Shown: positions 9,621 through 18,757, counted from the stretch's first letter. The stretch is DNA of 64,000 nucleotides from Veronia pacifica (GCF_001707825.1 NZ_LYBM01000021.1:20339-84338), one strand, 5' to 3'. The notes: generated by a model from the letters alone, not told the origin. A program made the numbers and translations.

Positions 9621-10361
9621 TTAGTTCATGTACAAGCCGCCGTTGACAGAAAGCGTCTCGCCTGAAATGTACGCGCCAGCGTCACTTGCCAGGTAAGACA
9701 CCGCTGAAGCGATTTCATCTGGACGCGCCAGTCGCTTCATTGGGATTTCGCTTTTGATTGACTCTAGCACTTCAGGACGCATTGCTTCGACCATAGGCGT
9801 TGCAGTGTAGCCTGGCGCAACAACATTACAGGTAACGCCAGAGCGCGCGCCTTCAAATGCGAGGGCTTTGGTGAAGCCAATCATGCCTGCTTTGGCAGCT
9901 GAGTAGTTAGTTTGCCCGAATTGACCTTTAAGTCCATTCACTGAGGAGATGTTGATCACACGACAGTTGCCCTTCTCGCACATTGCTGCAAAAAGTGGCT
10001 GAGTTACGTTGAAAAGGCTGTTTAGGTTGGTATCGATAACCGCGCGCCAGTTTTCCGGCGCCATTTTCTTGAACTGGCCATCGCGGGTAATTCCAGCATT
10101 GTTAACCAATACGTCGATGGTTCCTTCTTCTTCAAGCAGCTTAGGCAGTTTCTCAATGCACTCTTCAGTATTCGTCACATCGAGTTCAAACAATCTGACC
10201 TGATTATGGTTGAAGTTTTTCTCATCGAACCATTGCTCAGCGCAAACTAGGTTACCAGTGAAATAGGTAGCAATGACTCGATAGCCGTCTTTGACCAGTT
10301 TTTCAGTAATTGCTGAACCGATTCCACCTTTAGAACCAGTGATAAGCGCGAGTTTTTTCAT
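9621..10361 (-). CDS. phaB: Acetoacetyl-CoA reductase (NADPH)
   Basis: Short-chain dehydrogenase that reduces acetoacetyl-CoA to (R)-3-hydroxybutyryl-CoA for PhaC. The 246-residue product has the Rossmann glycine motif TGSKGGIGSA at the N-terminus, NNAG near residue 88, the catalytic Ser-Tyr-Lys pattern (ISSVNGLKGQ, YSAAKAG) and the C-terminal SGETLSVNGGLYM typical of PhaB. The ATG at 10361 has GGAG 7 bases upstream and gives the usual length; a 23-codon upstream extension is unlikely. It is the first gene of the pha operon, so the operon promoter lies upstream in the long AT-rich spacer. Confidence 0.94.
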   Translation of the reverse strand: MKKLALITGSKGGIGSAITEKLVKDGYRVIATYFTGNLVCAEQWFDEKNFNHNQVRLFELDVTNTEECIEKLPKLLEEEGTIDVLVNNAGITRDGQFKKMAPENWRAVIDTNLNSLFNVTQPLFAAMCEKGNCRVINISSVNGLKGQFGQTNYSAAKAGMIGFTKALAFEGARSGVTCNVVAPGYTATPMVEAMRPEVLESIKSEIPMKRLARPDEIASAVSYLASDAGAYISGETLSVNGGLYMN

Positions 10362-10797
10362 TTTTGACTCCATTCGTAGACAACAAGCGTAATTAGCCAA
10401 CAAACCTTTCTTATCCAGAAAATAAGGCATTAAGAAATAAAAAAATTAAGATAACTTGATGTTAGTCACTGTCGTTATCGGTTTAGGGATAACTTAATTC
10501 TTTTCTGTTATGGTTGTGTGACTGATGCATAAAGATAATGAAATTTCTTTTCATGGCAAAAGGAATAGAGATTAATTGTCGTTAACAAGATCTAGATCGT
10601 TTTATAGCCTTACGCTGTTAACTGTTTGTTAAATATAAGATCTTTAAGGTTTTTTGGTGAGTTCTAAGATTAGGTATTTGATGTTTTTCACTTAATGAAG
10701 TGGCGTTTAAAGGGGGTTTCAGGGGAGTGGCTTATTCTTTTAAGGCTTAAATTGTTTTTTTATGTTTAAGTTCTTATTTTACGATGTTTTAGTGACT
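10362..10797. other. AT-rich spacer upstream of the pha operon
   Basis: About 435 bp without a credible reading frame, clearly richer in A+T than the flanking genes. It must contain the phaB promoter on the minus strand, but I could not pick a convincing -35/-10 pair. A GATCTAGATC palindrome and several TTAAC/GTTAA words are present. Confidence 0.5.
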
Positions 10798-10859
10798 TTA
10801 AAAATAGGATGAAAAATATAAATACTACATTAATAATGTATCTATTATTAGTCATCCTA
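10798..10859 (-). terminator. Likely terminator after csdE
   Basis: Outer arms TAGGATGA (10805-10812) and TCATCCTA (10852-10859) enclose a smaller stem TACATT/AATGTA (10826-10831 with 10835-10840). On the minus strand the structure is followed by ATTTTT, 42 bp past the csdE stop. The long nested loop is unusual for an intrinsic terminator. Confidence 0.45.
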
Positions 10860-10900
10860 AAGTTTGTTATTTATCTGTAGAACGCTCAGGAATGCCGGAT

Positions 10901-11323
10901 TTAAAGGCATTTAATAAAATTGACGATGGCTCGCAAACCGTTGCCACGTGATTCACTGAGATGACTGAGTAGTTCTAGTTGTTCGAAATATTTCTCATAG
11001 TCAAAGTCCTGAAGTTGAGACTTTTTTTTCCCTTCACTGACTGCGAGCACAACTGCCAGTAACCCTTTAACAATCCTTGCATCTGAGTCTGCACTGAAAT
11101 GAAATGTTTCATTGTTCTTTTTACATAAAAGCCAGACTTGGCTCTCACAACCGGGGATAGGCACACTCGCCGTTTTTTCGGCATCAGAAAGTGATGGGAG
11201 TAGTTTTCCCCACTTTATGAGGGCTCTGTATCTGTTCTCCCATCCCTCGCAGGACGCTAGTGTGTCCTGAACATCTGTAGCCGTTATCTTTGTGCCAAAA
11301 GGGTGTGATGGCAGAGTTGTCAT
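10901..11323 (-). CDS. csdE: Cysteine desulfurase sulfur acceptor CsdE
   Basis: CsdE (SufE family) takes persulfide sulfur from CsdA. The 140-residue product has the SufE fold with the acceptor cysteine in IPGCESQVWL, and the C-terminal LSESRGNGLRAIVNFI helix. The start at 11323 (MTTLPSHPFG) has GAGG upstream and aligns with E. coli CsdE. An alternative ATG at 11356 overlaps the csdA stop as ATGA and would add 11 residues. It is co-transcribed with csdA. In E. coli csdL/tcdA is the next gene; here the pha operon intervenes. Confidence 0.92.
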   Translation of the reverse strand: MTTLPSHPFGTKITATDVQDTLASCEGWENRYRALIKWGKLLPSLSDAEKTASVPIPGCESQVWLLCKKNNETFHFSADSDARIVKGLLAVVLAVSEGKKKSQLQDFDYEKYFEQLELLSHLSESRGNGLRAIVNFIKCL

Positions 11324-11352
11324 GGTTGAACCTCTTACGTTTTCAAAATCAT

Positions 11353-12573
11353 TCATAGTATGTCGCAGGCGATCTCCATTGCTTCAATAAACTGTGAGAT
11401 TTCCTGCTGAGTGTTATAAATAGCCAGAGAAACCCGCAGTGTCCCCGGAACGTTGAGTGCGTCCATCATTGGGTGCGCGCAATGGTGGCCTGATCGGGCT
11501 GCAATACCCTGTTGGTCGAGCAAGGTAGCAATATCAGATGGATGAACACCGTCTATGACAAAAGACACTATGCTGCTTCCAGGTTGATAGCCAACAACCC
11601 TAAGATCCGGAATCTGGCTGAGCCCTTGGTAGAGTGATTTTTGCAATGAGGCGATATGTTGCTCTGCACCAATAAGGTCAATATTATTAAACCAATGGAT
11701 CGCGTCTGCCAGCGCGATCACTCCCGCTACATTTGGTGTACCTGCTTCAAATTTTGTTGGTGATTGTGAGAATTGTGTTCCTTCGAACGAGACCTTTTCA
11801 ACCATCTTTCCGCCCCCGTGCCAAGGAGGCATAGCGTCCAACAACTGCGGTTTACCATAAAGCACGCCTATACCAGCAGGTGCAAAAAGTTTGTGACCCG
11901 AAAACGTGTAGAAATCTGCACCCAGTCGGGTTAGGTCTAGCCGCTCGTGCACAATCCCCTGTGCGCCATCGATTACTGTCACTGCGCAAATGCGATGGCT
12001 CGCCTCAATGATTTCCTCAATGGGATTTCGGGTACCAGTAACATTATTGATATGGCAGACGGCAACAATCTTGGTTCTTTCTGTAAGACGTTGATAAAAG
12101 GCATCCATGTCCAGTGTACACGTCTCTGGATCCACCGGAAGTTTGACTATCTTGGCTCCGGTTTGTTCAGCGACCAATTGCCATGGAACGATATTGGCAT
12201 GATGCTCCATTTCACTTACCAGAATTTCGTCCCCTGGCGATAAATTGGTTCTGGCATAGCTTTGTGCAATGAGGTTGAGCGCTTCGGTTGCTCCTTTGGT
12301 CCAGACAATAGCGTCATGATTCACGCAAAGAAAGTCAGCCACTGTTCTCCGTGCGGCTTCGAAACGACGGGTAGAGGAGCCAGTCAGTGAATGGCTACCG
12401 CGATGAACATTGGCATTCCCTCCCGAATAATATTGGTTGAGTGAGTCAATGACACATTGTGGTTTTTGTGTTGTGGCGGCACTGTCAAAGTAGATCAGTG
12501 GTTTATCATTGACGACAAGATCCAGCGAGGGAAATTGAGAACGGATCAAATCAATATTAAACAGTTGGCTCAT
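11353..12573 (-). CDS. csdA: Cysteine desulfurase CsdA
   Basis: PLP enzyme of the SufS/CsdA (class V, group II) type that removes sulfur from cysteine to leave an enzyme persulfide. The 406-residue product shows FDSAATTQKP at the N-terminus, MEHHANIVPW, the PLP lysine in TFSGHKLFAP and the active-site cysteine in AARSGHHCAHP. With CsdE directly downstream this is CsdA rather than SufS, which would sit in a suf operon. The minus-strand transcript starts close to the GcvB terminator. Confidence 0.95.
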   Translation of the reverse strand: MSQLFNIDLIRSQFPSLDLVVNDKPLIYFDSAATTQKPQCVIDSLNQYYSGGNANVHRGSHSLTGSSTRRFEAARRTVADFLCVNHDAIVWTKGATEALNLIAQSYARTNLSPGDEILVSEMEHHANIVPWQLVAEQTGAKIVKLPVDPETCTLDMDAFYQRLTERTKIVAVCHINNVTGTRNPIEEIIEASHRICAVTVIDGAQGIVHERLDLTRLGADFYTFSGHKLFAPAGIGVLYGKPQLLDAMPPWHGGGKMVEKVSFEGTQFSQSPTKFEAGTPNVAGVIALADAIHWFNNIDLIGAEQHIASLQKSLYQGLSQIPDLRVVGYQPGSSIVSFVIDGVHPSDIATLLDQQGIAARSGHHCAHPMMDALNVPGTLRVSLAIYNTQQEISQFIEAMEIACDIL

Positions 12574-12685
12574 GATGATAACGCTATTCGGTGCACAATA
12601 AAAGGGTAGGCGATGATCGCTTTTATATAAAAGTAACTCAAGTAAATTGTAAGAGCAGATAGGAATTCAGCGGGTGTTGAAAAAG

Positions 12686-12859
12686 AAAAAAGCACTGAGC
12701 AAAGCTGCCCAGTGCCAAAAATAATCTATGGCATATCACGCCAAAAAATCAGGAAGTGTGATAGTAGAAAGGTACTATCGTCCGGCAAGCCGGAAAAATT
12801 GCAAACACAACATCGCTACCAGTCAGAATTTACGGCAGGGACCGCTATCTCTGTGGTGC
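12686..12859 (-). ncRNA. gcvB: GcvB small regulatory RNA
   Basis: About 170 nt, divergent from gcvA exactly as in enterobacteria. The minus strand carries the G/U-rich R1 seed GATGTTGTGTTTGCA (12800-12814), a CCGGC-TT-GCCGG hairpin (12782-12793), a GATAGTA/TACTATC hairpin (12760-12779) and an R2-like ACACTTCCTG (12750-12759). A strong terminator closes it: ten-base stem 12692-12715, then six T. A sigma-70 promoter fits: TTGTTA (12889-12894), 17 bp spacer, TATAGT (12866-12871), start near 12859. GcvB with Hfq represses many amino-acid and peptide transporter mRNAs. Confidence 0.9.
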
Positions 12860-12865
12860 GGTGCA

Positions 12866-12894
12866 ACTATAGGTTGTAACGCACGCTGTAACAA
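12866..12894 (-). promoter_or_regulatory. gcvB promoter
   Basis: TTGTTA and TATAGT hexamers with an ideal 17 bp spacer, facing away from gcvA. The GcvA operator is expected in the 12860-12944 interval, where it would control both genes. Confidence 0.7.
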
Positions 12895-12944
12895 CGGACA
12901 ATAAATAATGTTTCACATAAGAATATCTAATCCAAAGGAGCGGT

Positions 12945-13846
12945 ATGGCCAGACGTTTACCACCTCTCAACTCCCTACGAGTTTTCGAGGCTGCAGCGAG
13001 ACACTTGAGTTTTACCAGAGCGGCAGAAGAGTTGTTTGTCACACAAGCTGCAGTAAGTCATCAGATTAAAGCCCTTGAAGATTTTCTTGGCCTGAAATTA
13101 TTCCGCCGTCGAAATCGCTCACTGTTACTGACAGAAGAGGGACAAAGTTACTTTCAGGATATCCGCGATATTTTCACCTCTATTTCAGATGCGACCAGTA
13201 AAGTACTTGAGCGCGGCAGTAAAGGTGCACTTACCATCAGTTTGCCGCCAAGCTTCGCTATTCAGTGGCTGGTACCAAGACTGGCTGACTTCAATCATCA
13301 GCACCCGGAAATTGATGTCAGGATCAAAGCGGTAGATCTTGAGGAAGGATCCTTGACCGAGGACGTTGACGTTGCGATTTACTACGGCCGAGCAACTGGC
13401 CGGGTCTGCGCTGCGACATGCTCTATCAGGAATGCCTCTTGCCGGTTTGTAGTCCGTCACTGATGACAGGAGATAAGGCGATTCACACGTTGGATGATCT
13501 GAAAAAGCATGTTCTGTTGCATGACGGTACGCGTAAGGATTGGAAAGCATTTGCCCGTTACCACAAGCTAAATCAGGTCAATGTGAACCAAGGGCCGATA
13601 TTCAGTCACTCAGCAATGGTTTTGCAGGCCGCTGCTCTCGGACATGGTATTGCATTGGGCAACAATGTACTTGCTCAGCCAGAGCTTGAGTCAGGTAGGC
13701 TGGTAAGAGCTTTCGATGATGTGTTGATGAGTAATAACGCCTTTTATCTGGTCAGCCATGATAAAGATGCTGAATCCGGCCGTATTACTGCTTTTCGCGA
13801 TTGGATACTCGCCAAAGCTATCTCAGAACAAGAGAGTTACACCTAA
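12945..13846 (+). pseudogene. gcvA: Glycine cleavage LysR regulator GcvA, apparent frameshift
   Basis: GcvA activates gcvTHP and gcvB in response to glycine. The first frame (12945 onward, ribosome site AAAGGAG) encodes the LysR helix-turn-helix (LNSLRVFEAAARHLSFTRAA, TQAAVSHQIKALE) and half of the effector domain. It reads through DVAIYYGR and then runs into unrelated residues, stopping at 13463. The other frame carries the rest: CDMLYQECLLPVC through to the TAA at 13846. Adding one G next to 13392 joins them as YYGRGNWPGLRCDMLYQE and gives about 300 residues, the normal length. It is either a sequencing error or a true null allele. Confidence 0.88.
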
Positions 13847-14469
13847 TGACAGATGTATTAATCAATGGTCCTGATAATGATCAGGGTATGACGTTCATTT
13901 TTGCCCATGGTGCGGGTGCTGGTATGGATCATGAGTTCATGGAGGATATGGCGTCTCGTCTCAGTACGCTTGGAATACGCGTGCTCCGTTTTAATTTCCC
14001 TTATATGGAAAAGCGTAAGATTGATGGTAAGCGCCGTCCACCCGACAGGGCCCCCAAACTGCTTGACGCATTTAACGCTGTTCTTGACCAATATGCTGAT
14101 GGCAATGTTGTGATTGGCGGAAAATCAATGGGGGGAAGAATGGCCAGTCACCTTACTGAGCGTCAGGATGTAGCTGCTGTTGCCTGCCTTGGCTTTCCCC
14201 TGCATCCGCCGGGTAAGCCCGAAAAAGATAAGGGCGAACATCTGAGTAGTATTAACAAACCGCTGCTGATTCTTCAGGGAGAGAGGGACACGTTCGGTAA
14301 TCGTCAGGAACTGACTGACTATCCTTTATCTCCATCAGTCTTTCTTCATTTCCTGCCAGATGGCGACCACAGTTTCAAACCCCGAAAAGCGTCAGGCTTC
14401 AGTGATTCGGATAATCGTCAGCAGGCTGCTGAAAAGCTGGCCGAGTTTATAAAAAAGGCAATGTTATGA
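13846..14469 (+). CDS. Alpha/beta hydrolase of the KANL3/Tex30-like family
   Basis: 207-residue predicted cytoplasmic hydrolase. FIFAHGAGAGMDHEFM forms the oxyanion-side loop, VVIGGKSMGGRMAS carries the nucleophile serine, and LPDGDHSFKPRK carries the catalytic histidine; an acid is likely in GERDTFG. Substrate unknown. The start ATG overlaps the last base of the gcvA stop (TAATG), and its own stop overlaps the next gene, so gcvA, this gene and ygdD are likely translated together. The frame to 13801 is a readthrough artefact inside gcvA. Confidence 0.85.
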   Translation: MTDVLINGPDNDQGMTFIFAHGAGAGMDHEFMEDMASRLSTLGIRVLRFNFPYMEKRKIDGKRRPPDRAPKLLDAFNAVLDQYADGNVVIGGKSMGGRMASHLTERQDVAAVACLGFPLHPPGKPEKDKGEHLSSINKPLLILQGERDTFGNRQELTDYPLSPSVFLHFLPDGDHSFKPRKASGFSDSDNRQQAAEKLAEFIKKAML

Positions 14470-14858
14470 ATGCGAATAAGACGCTGGCAATAGGCTGTAT
14501 ATTAGGCGCGTTGGCAGTAATGACCGGAGCCTTTGCCTCACATGGTCTGAAAGCGCACCTTTCATCCTATGCCCTATCCATTATTCATACAGGCGTTCAG
14601 TATCAATTTTGGCATGCACTTGCGCTTGTTGGCCTTGGCTCAGCAATGTTGAGATTTCCCTCCCGACGACTTGGTAGAGCGTCACTCCTGATGATTATTG
14701 GGACCATTTTCTTCAGCGGCAGCCTTTACGGTCTCGCAATTACCGGTATGAAATGGCTTGGACCTGTAACGCCAATTGGTGGGGTGTTGTTAATCCTTGG
14801 TTGGTTTACTGCTGCGTGGTCTTTTTGGCGACCGGATACAGACTCGGTTAAGGCTTGA
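14466..14858 (+). CDS. ygdD: DUF423 membrane protein (YgdD family)
   Basis: Small inner-membrane protein of 130 residues with four predicted membrane helices. It starts with IGCILGALAVMTGAFASHGL, a strongly conserved DUF423 beginning (GAFGAHGL in most members). Function unknown. In E. coli ygdD lies between gcvA and rlmM, and the same order is kept here. It overlaps the upstream hydrolase by four bases (ATGA). Confidence 0.9.
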   Translation: MNANKTLAIGCILGALAVMTGAFASHGLKAHLSSYALSIIHTGVQYQFWHALALVGLGSAMLRFPSRRLGRASLLMIIGTIFFSGSLYGLAITGMKWLGPVTPIGGVLLILGWFTAAWSFWRPDTDSVKA

Positions 14859-14920
14859 GCTTATCGTTCTGCTCAAGGATAATGGCGCGTCGATTTTTCC
14901 TCTGCAAAAAGGCGTGAGTA

Positions 14921-15988
14921 GTGAACCAGATCTTATTGTATTGTCGTCCCGGCTTTGAAAAAGAATGTGCAGCCGAGATTCAGGATAAAGCCACAGGAAT
15001 TGAAGTCTATGGCTTCCCACGTACAGAAAGGAACTCTGGTTACGTACTTTTTGAGTGTTATCAGAATGGAGATACAGAGAAGTTGCTCAGCGATCTTCCT
15101 CTGGACTCACTGCTGTTTGCACGTCAGATGATTGCTGTAGTGAGTCAGTTTAGCGACCTTGATCCGGGAGACAGGATCTCACCGCTCCTGACAGTGGCAG
15201 ATGAAGTGCCAAAGTGTGGTGATATTCGCGTTGAAACACCGGATAACGACAGTGCTAAAGAGCTGTTGAAATTCTGCAGGAAATTTACGGTTCCACTGCG
15301 ACAGGCGATGCGTAAGCGCGGTGTCATGCTGGCAAAAGACAATCCAAGAAAACCTGTTTTGCATGTCTGTTTTATTGCACCGGGCTGTTGTTTCGTCGGT
15401 TACTCGTTAACAACGAACAATTCGCCACATTACATGGGGATCCACCGCCTTAAGTTTCCTGCCGATGCACCCAGTCGATCTACCCTGAAGCTGGAAGAGG
15501 CCTTTCATGCGTTTATTCCCAAATCTGAGTGGGATGAGCGTTTGGCATCCGGAATGTGGGCGGTTGACCTTGGTGCCTGCCCTGGTGGATGGACCTATCA
15601 ACTGGTGAAGCGTTCTATGTTTGTCCATGCCATTGATAATGGCTTGATGGCTGACAGCCTAATGGAGACAGGACAGGTCAAACACCATGCAGTTGATGGA
15701 TTCAAGTTTGAGCCCCCACGTAAAAATGTGACCTGGTTGGTCTGCGACATGGTGGAAAAACCCGCCCGTGTTGCGCAGTTGATGGGAGAGTGGATCATTC
15801 AACGATGGGCGAAAGAGGCCATGTTTAACCTAAAGTTACCGATGAATCGACGCTATGAAGAGGTGAAAGAAGATATCGATAACCTGAGACGTTTTCTGAT
15901 AGAAAATGGGGTTAAGTTTGAGCTTCAGGCGAAGCATCTTTATCACGACAGGGAAGAAGTAACGGTTCATCTCAGACGCCTGAACTGA
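14921..15988 (+). CDS. rlmM: 23S rRNA 2'-O-ribose C2498 methyltransferase
   Basis: RlmM methylates the 2'-OH of C2498 in domain V of 23S rRNA using SAM. The 355-residue product has an N-terminal THUMP-like domain, beginning [13 protein letters not shown], and a Rossmann methyltransferase domain with the SAM loop [14 protein letters not shown] near residue 215. [12 protein letters not shown] and [14 protein letters not shown] supply the D and K of the K-D-K-E set, and [11 protein letters not shown] the last E. It starts with GTG at 14921. Gene order ygdD-rlmM-xni matches E. coli. Confidence 0.96.
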   Translation: MNQILLYCRPGFEKECAAEIQDKATGIEVYGFPRTERNSGYVLFECYQNGDTEKLLSDLPLDSLLFARQMIAVVSQFSDLDPGDRISPLLTVADEVPKCGDIRVETPDNDSAKELLKFCRKFTVPLRQAMRKRGVMLAKDNPRKPVLHVCFIAPGCCFVGYSLTTNNSPHYMGIHRLKFPADAPSRSTLKLEEAFHAFIPKSEWDERLASGMWAVDLGACPGGWTYQLVKRSMFVHAIDNGLMADSLMETGQVKHHAVDGFKFEPPRKNVTWLVCDMVEKPARVAQLMGEWIIQRWAKEAMFNLKLPMNRRYEEVKEDIDNLRRFLIENGVKFELQAKHLYHDREEVTVHLRRLN

Positions 15989-16014
15989 TCGAAGGTTATT
16001 TATTCAGGTATGTC

Positions 16015-16037
16015 ACCCGCCTCGACGTTGGGGCGGG
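16015..16037. terminator. Hairpin between rlmM and the 154-aa gene
   Basis: Arms ACCCGCC and GGCGGGT with a loop of about 10 bases at the convergent ends of rlmM and the minus-strand gene. The T-run is poor on both sides. Confidence 0.4.
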
Positions 16038-16502
16038 TTATTGCAAGTTCAGCCTGAGTCTCGCCATAAAAATGACAACGGCGTCTGCTTTTTGCCCGTA
16101 AGAGGGTAATGCCATCATACTGACACCGAGTCCGCCCATATATCCTTTAACATAGGGTGCGACATAGGGCATGACATCGGGATAACGCTCTATCCCCCCA
16201 TAGCCATAAACAGCCCCCACTTTTAGGCCTACCCAGAGGTGGTCATTGACCAGGCTGTGTTGGATATTTAGATCACCAGCATAGCTCCGTACACCGAAGC
16301 TATTGATGAAGGTCATCACTTCTATATTTTTGTAACCAGCACCAAACGCATTGTGATGTTCAGTGAACTGAGCTGTAGCATTAACATGGTGCGACACGGC
16401 ATCCAGCACCAGTTCTACTTCATTTGCCTGAAGACTGGTACTTATCAGCAGGCTGAAGAAAAGTGATATAACCTTGTATTTAATGATGTTTTTTATATTC
16501 AT
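16038..16502 (-). CDS. Predicted secreted beta-rich protein
   Basis: 154 residues. A clear signal peptide (about residues 1-26: basic start, ISLFFSLLIS core, SLQA cleavage site) is followed by short alternating beta-like segments such as FGAGYKNIEVMTFINSFG and VGLKVGAVYGYGG. The pattern of FTEHHNAFGAGY ... NSFG ... VGLKVG resembles small outer-membrane or phage-derived beta-barrel-like proteins that are widespread but uncharacterised. I cannot name a function. It is transcribed alone, convergent with rlmM, and its promoter would lie in the short gap to xni. Confidence 0.7.
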   Translation of the reverse strand: MNIKNIIKYKVISLFFSLLISTSLQANEVELVLDAVSHHVNATAQFTEHHNAFGAGYKNIEVMTFINSFGVRSYAGDLNIQHSLVNDHLWVGLKVGAVYGYGGIERYPDVMPYVAPYVKGYMGGLGVSMMALPSYGQKADAVVIFMARLRLNLQ

Positions 16503-16546
16503 GTCTTAAATATAGGACATGAATATACTTTGCGAGTTATATCACT

Positions 16547-17317
16547 CTAATTTCTCGTGAATCTAATGTCTTGAAGATTAAAACCAAGTGCAATGTCGGT
16601 TTTTAATGTGGCTATCTGTTTACACTTTTCAGCTATTTCTTGATGGCCATCGAGTTTCTTTTGCCATTTCGCCGGTAAGTCAGTGGCTGAAAAAATCTCG
16701 CTGAGTGAGGGGTAGGTATCTAGCAGTGAAGCGGCCGTTTTGGGCCCCACTCCCGGCACACCGGACACGCTGCTTGAACTGATTCCAGTCAGTCCCCAGT
16801 AATCTGTCAGCTGCTCGGGACGGACAGAAAATTCCTTTTCGATGAAAGGCGCATCCAGCCAGCGTTGTTGAAAATAATCCCGGATCCTGATGCTGGGGTG
16901 AAGTAGCTGGCAGTAACCTTTATCCGTCGACACTATGGTCACCTGACCTTGACGGCTGGCGACTTTGTCGGCGAGTGTTGCAATCATATCGTCCGCTTCA
17001 TCGCCGCTTGATAGCAAAGAATCTATCCCCAGTGACCAGAGGGCGTCTTGAATGGTATCTAATCCTTTTTCCAGAGATTCAGGCATGGGTTTACGACCCT
17101 GTTTATACTCAGGAATGAGTTCGGCGCGCCAGCCTCTGTCCTGACCAACGTGATCAAATACAGCAACCATATGGGTGGGCTGGGTGGATGAAATAATCTT
17201 GTTAAGTGCCTTGCCACAAACCTGTGCCACAGCAGAAATATCGTCAGGATTAGGTTGAGCGGCATGTACCCTGCGAATGAGGTTCATGGCATCGATGATC
17301 ACGAGATTTATCGTCAT
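16547..17317 (-). CDS. xni: Flap endonuclease Xni (ExoIX)
   Basis: Homologue of the 5'-nuclease domain of DNA polymerase I, cutting 5' flaps on branched DNA. The 256-residue product has LVIIDAMNLIRR (first metal Asp), SSGDEADDMIATLA, STDKGYCQLL and the helix-three-turn-helix SSSVSGVPGVGPKTAASLL. Xni proteins lack some metal ligands of Pol I, and this length fits Xni (about 251-260) rather than PolA. It lies downstream of ppnN, separated by a strong terminator, so its promoter or readthrough source must be close to its start. Confidence 0.92.
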   Translation of the reverse strand: MTINLVIIDAMNLIRRVHAAQPNPDDISAVAQVCGKALNKIISSTQPTHMVAVFDHVGQDRGWRAELIPEYKQGRKPMPESLEKGLDTIQDALWSLGIDSLLSSGDEADDMIATLADKVASRQGQVTIVSTDKGYCQLLHPSIRIRDYFQQRWLDAPFIEKEFSVRPEQLTDYWGLTGISSSSVSGVPGVGPKTAASLLDTYPSLSEIFSATDLPAKWQKKLDGHQEIAEKCKQIATLKTDIALGFNLQDIRFTRN

Positions 17318-17331
17318 AAGACTCTATGCAG

Positions 17332-17360
17332 TAAAAAGAATGGCCGATTAAGGCCATTCT
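17332..17360 (-). terminator. Terminator after ppnN
   Basis: Nine-base perfect arms AGAATGGCC/GGCCATTCT (17337-17345 with 17352-17360), followed on the minus strand by TTTTT. It lies 27 bp after the ppnN stop and only about 15 bp upstream of the xni start. Confidence 0.8.
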
Positions 17361-17386
17361 AATAGGATCATTGGGAAATGAAAGGC

Positions 17387-18757
17387 TTAGCGTTTATTGC
17401 TGTCCTGCACGATCTCATAACAGGGAACATAGGCAGTGCCCGGTAGTTTCATTCTCTGTTGCTCGACAAATCCGCGTAGCAGTTTGTCCATTTTCTTCAT
17501 TAACACGGTATCACCATTTATCTTAAACGGTCCGTTACGTTCTATTTCACGAATCCCCTCTTCCTTGACATTACCCGCGACAATTCCTGAAAACGCCTGA
17601 CGTAAGGCTGACGCCAGCAATTCCGGTCTTTGGTTCATGTGTAGGTCGAGATTCGCCATGTTCTCATGGTTAGGCTCGAAGGGAAGTTGGAACTCTGGTG
17701 CGATTTTCAATGACCAGTTATAAGAGTAAGAGTCGCCTGTTGCTTTGCGGTGTTCTTTTACCGCAGGCATTGCTTCTTTGACCAATCTGGCTGCTTTCAC
17801 CGGGTCGCCAATAACAATTTCATAGTACTTGGTTGCTTCTTCACCCAATACGTCACGAATAAATTCGTCAATAACACGGAAGTAATTGGCACTTTCCTCT
17901 GGCCCCGTCAAAACTACAGGCATCGGTTGGCTGGCGTTCTCTGGGTGCATCAGTATACCCAATAGATAGAGCAGCTCCTCCGCAGTGCCGGCACCGCCGG
18001 GGAAAATCACTATGCCATGTGCCATACGAACAAAAGCTTCAAGGCGTTTTTCTATATCAGGCAGGATCACCAATTCATTGACTATCGGGTTAGGTGGCTC
18101 GGCAGCGATGATTGATGGTTCTGTGAGTCCAAGAAAACGCGATTGTGTAATACGTTGTTTTGCATGGCCTATGGCAGCGCCTTTCATTGGGCCTTCCATC
18201 GCTCCTGGTCCACAGCCTGTGCAGATACAGAGTTCACGGAGTCCCATCTCATGTCCCACTTCCCGGGTGTACTGATATTCGATTTCGTTGATTGAGTGTC
18301 CACCCCAGCAAACCACTAAATCGGGGTCTCTGCCAGGCAGGAGGGTGTTGGCATTTCGCAGTATGTCAAAAATAAGGTTAGTAATATGGTTAGAGTTGGT
18401 CAGGTTAAACACACTGGCGTGTTCAAGCTGAACATTTACGTGAACGATATCCCGTAAAACAGAAAACATATGTTCCTGTATGCCGCGTATTATTTTGCCA
18501 TCGACAAAAGCGTGTTCTGGTGCGTTAGTCAGTTCGAGTTTTACACCACGCTCACGTCTCATGACGCGGATATCAAAGGTATTGTACTGTTCGAGTAACT
18601 CTTTGGAGCTGTCTGTATGACTGCCTGAGTTGAGTACCGCCAGTGAACAGTTCCGATATAAACGGTAGAGATCACTTTTTGCGGTATTTTTTAGTCGATC
18701 CACTTCCAGCTGAGACAGTAGATCCATTGCCCCGACTGGGCTGATGTGAGTGATCAT
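17387..18757 (-). CDS. ppnN: Pyrimidine/purine nucleotide 5'-monophosphate nucleosidase
   Basis: PpnN (YgdH) hydrolyses nucleoside monophosphates to ribose-5-phosphate and free base and is a known (p)ppGpp target in E. coli. The product is about 456 residues. The LOG-type core has [19 protein letters not shown] and the PGG loop in [17 protein letters not shown], flanked by the N- and C-terminal extensions specific to PpnN. The start is ATG 18757, with AGGAGG 6 bases upstream; a GTG two codons earlier abuts that site. The long 5' region (to 19075) leaves room for its promoter. Confidence 0.94.
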   Translation of the reverse strand: MITHISPVGAMDLLSQLEVDRLKNTAKSDLYRLYRNCSLAVLNSGSHTDSSKELLEQYNTFDIRVMRRERGVKLELTNAPEHAFVDGKIIRGIQEHMFSVLRDIVHVNVQLEHASVFNLTNSNHITNLIFDILRNANTLLPGRDPDLVVCWGGHSINEIEYQYTREVGHEMGLRELCICTGCGPGAMEGPMKGAAIGHAKQRITQSRFLGLTEPSIIAAEPPNPIVNELVILPDIEKRLEAFVRMAHGIVIFPGGAGTAEELLYLLGILMHPENASQPMPVVLTGPEESANYFRVIDEFIRDVLGEEATKYYEIVIGDPVKAARLVKEAMPAVKEHRKATGDSYSYNWSLKIAPEFQLPFEPNHENMANLDLHMNQRPELLASALRQAFSGIVAGNVKEEGIREIERNGPFKINGDTVLMKKMDKLLRGFVEQQRMKLPGTAYVPCYEIVQDSNKR

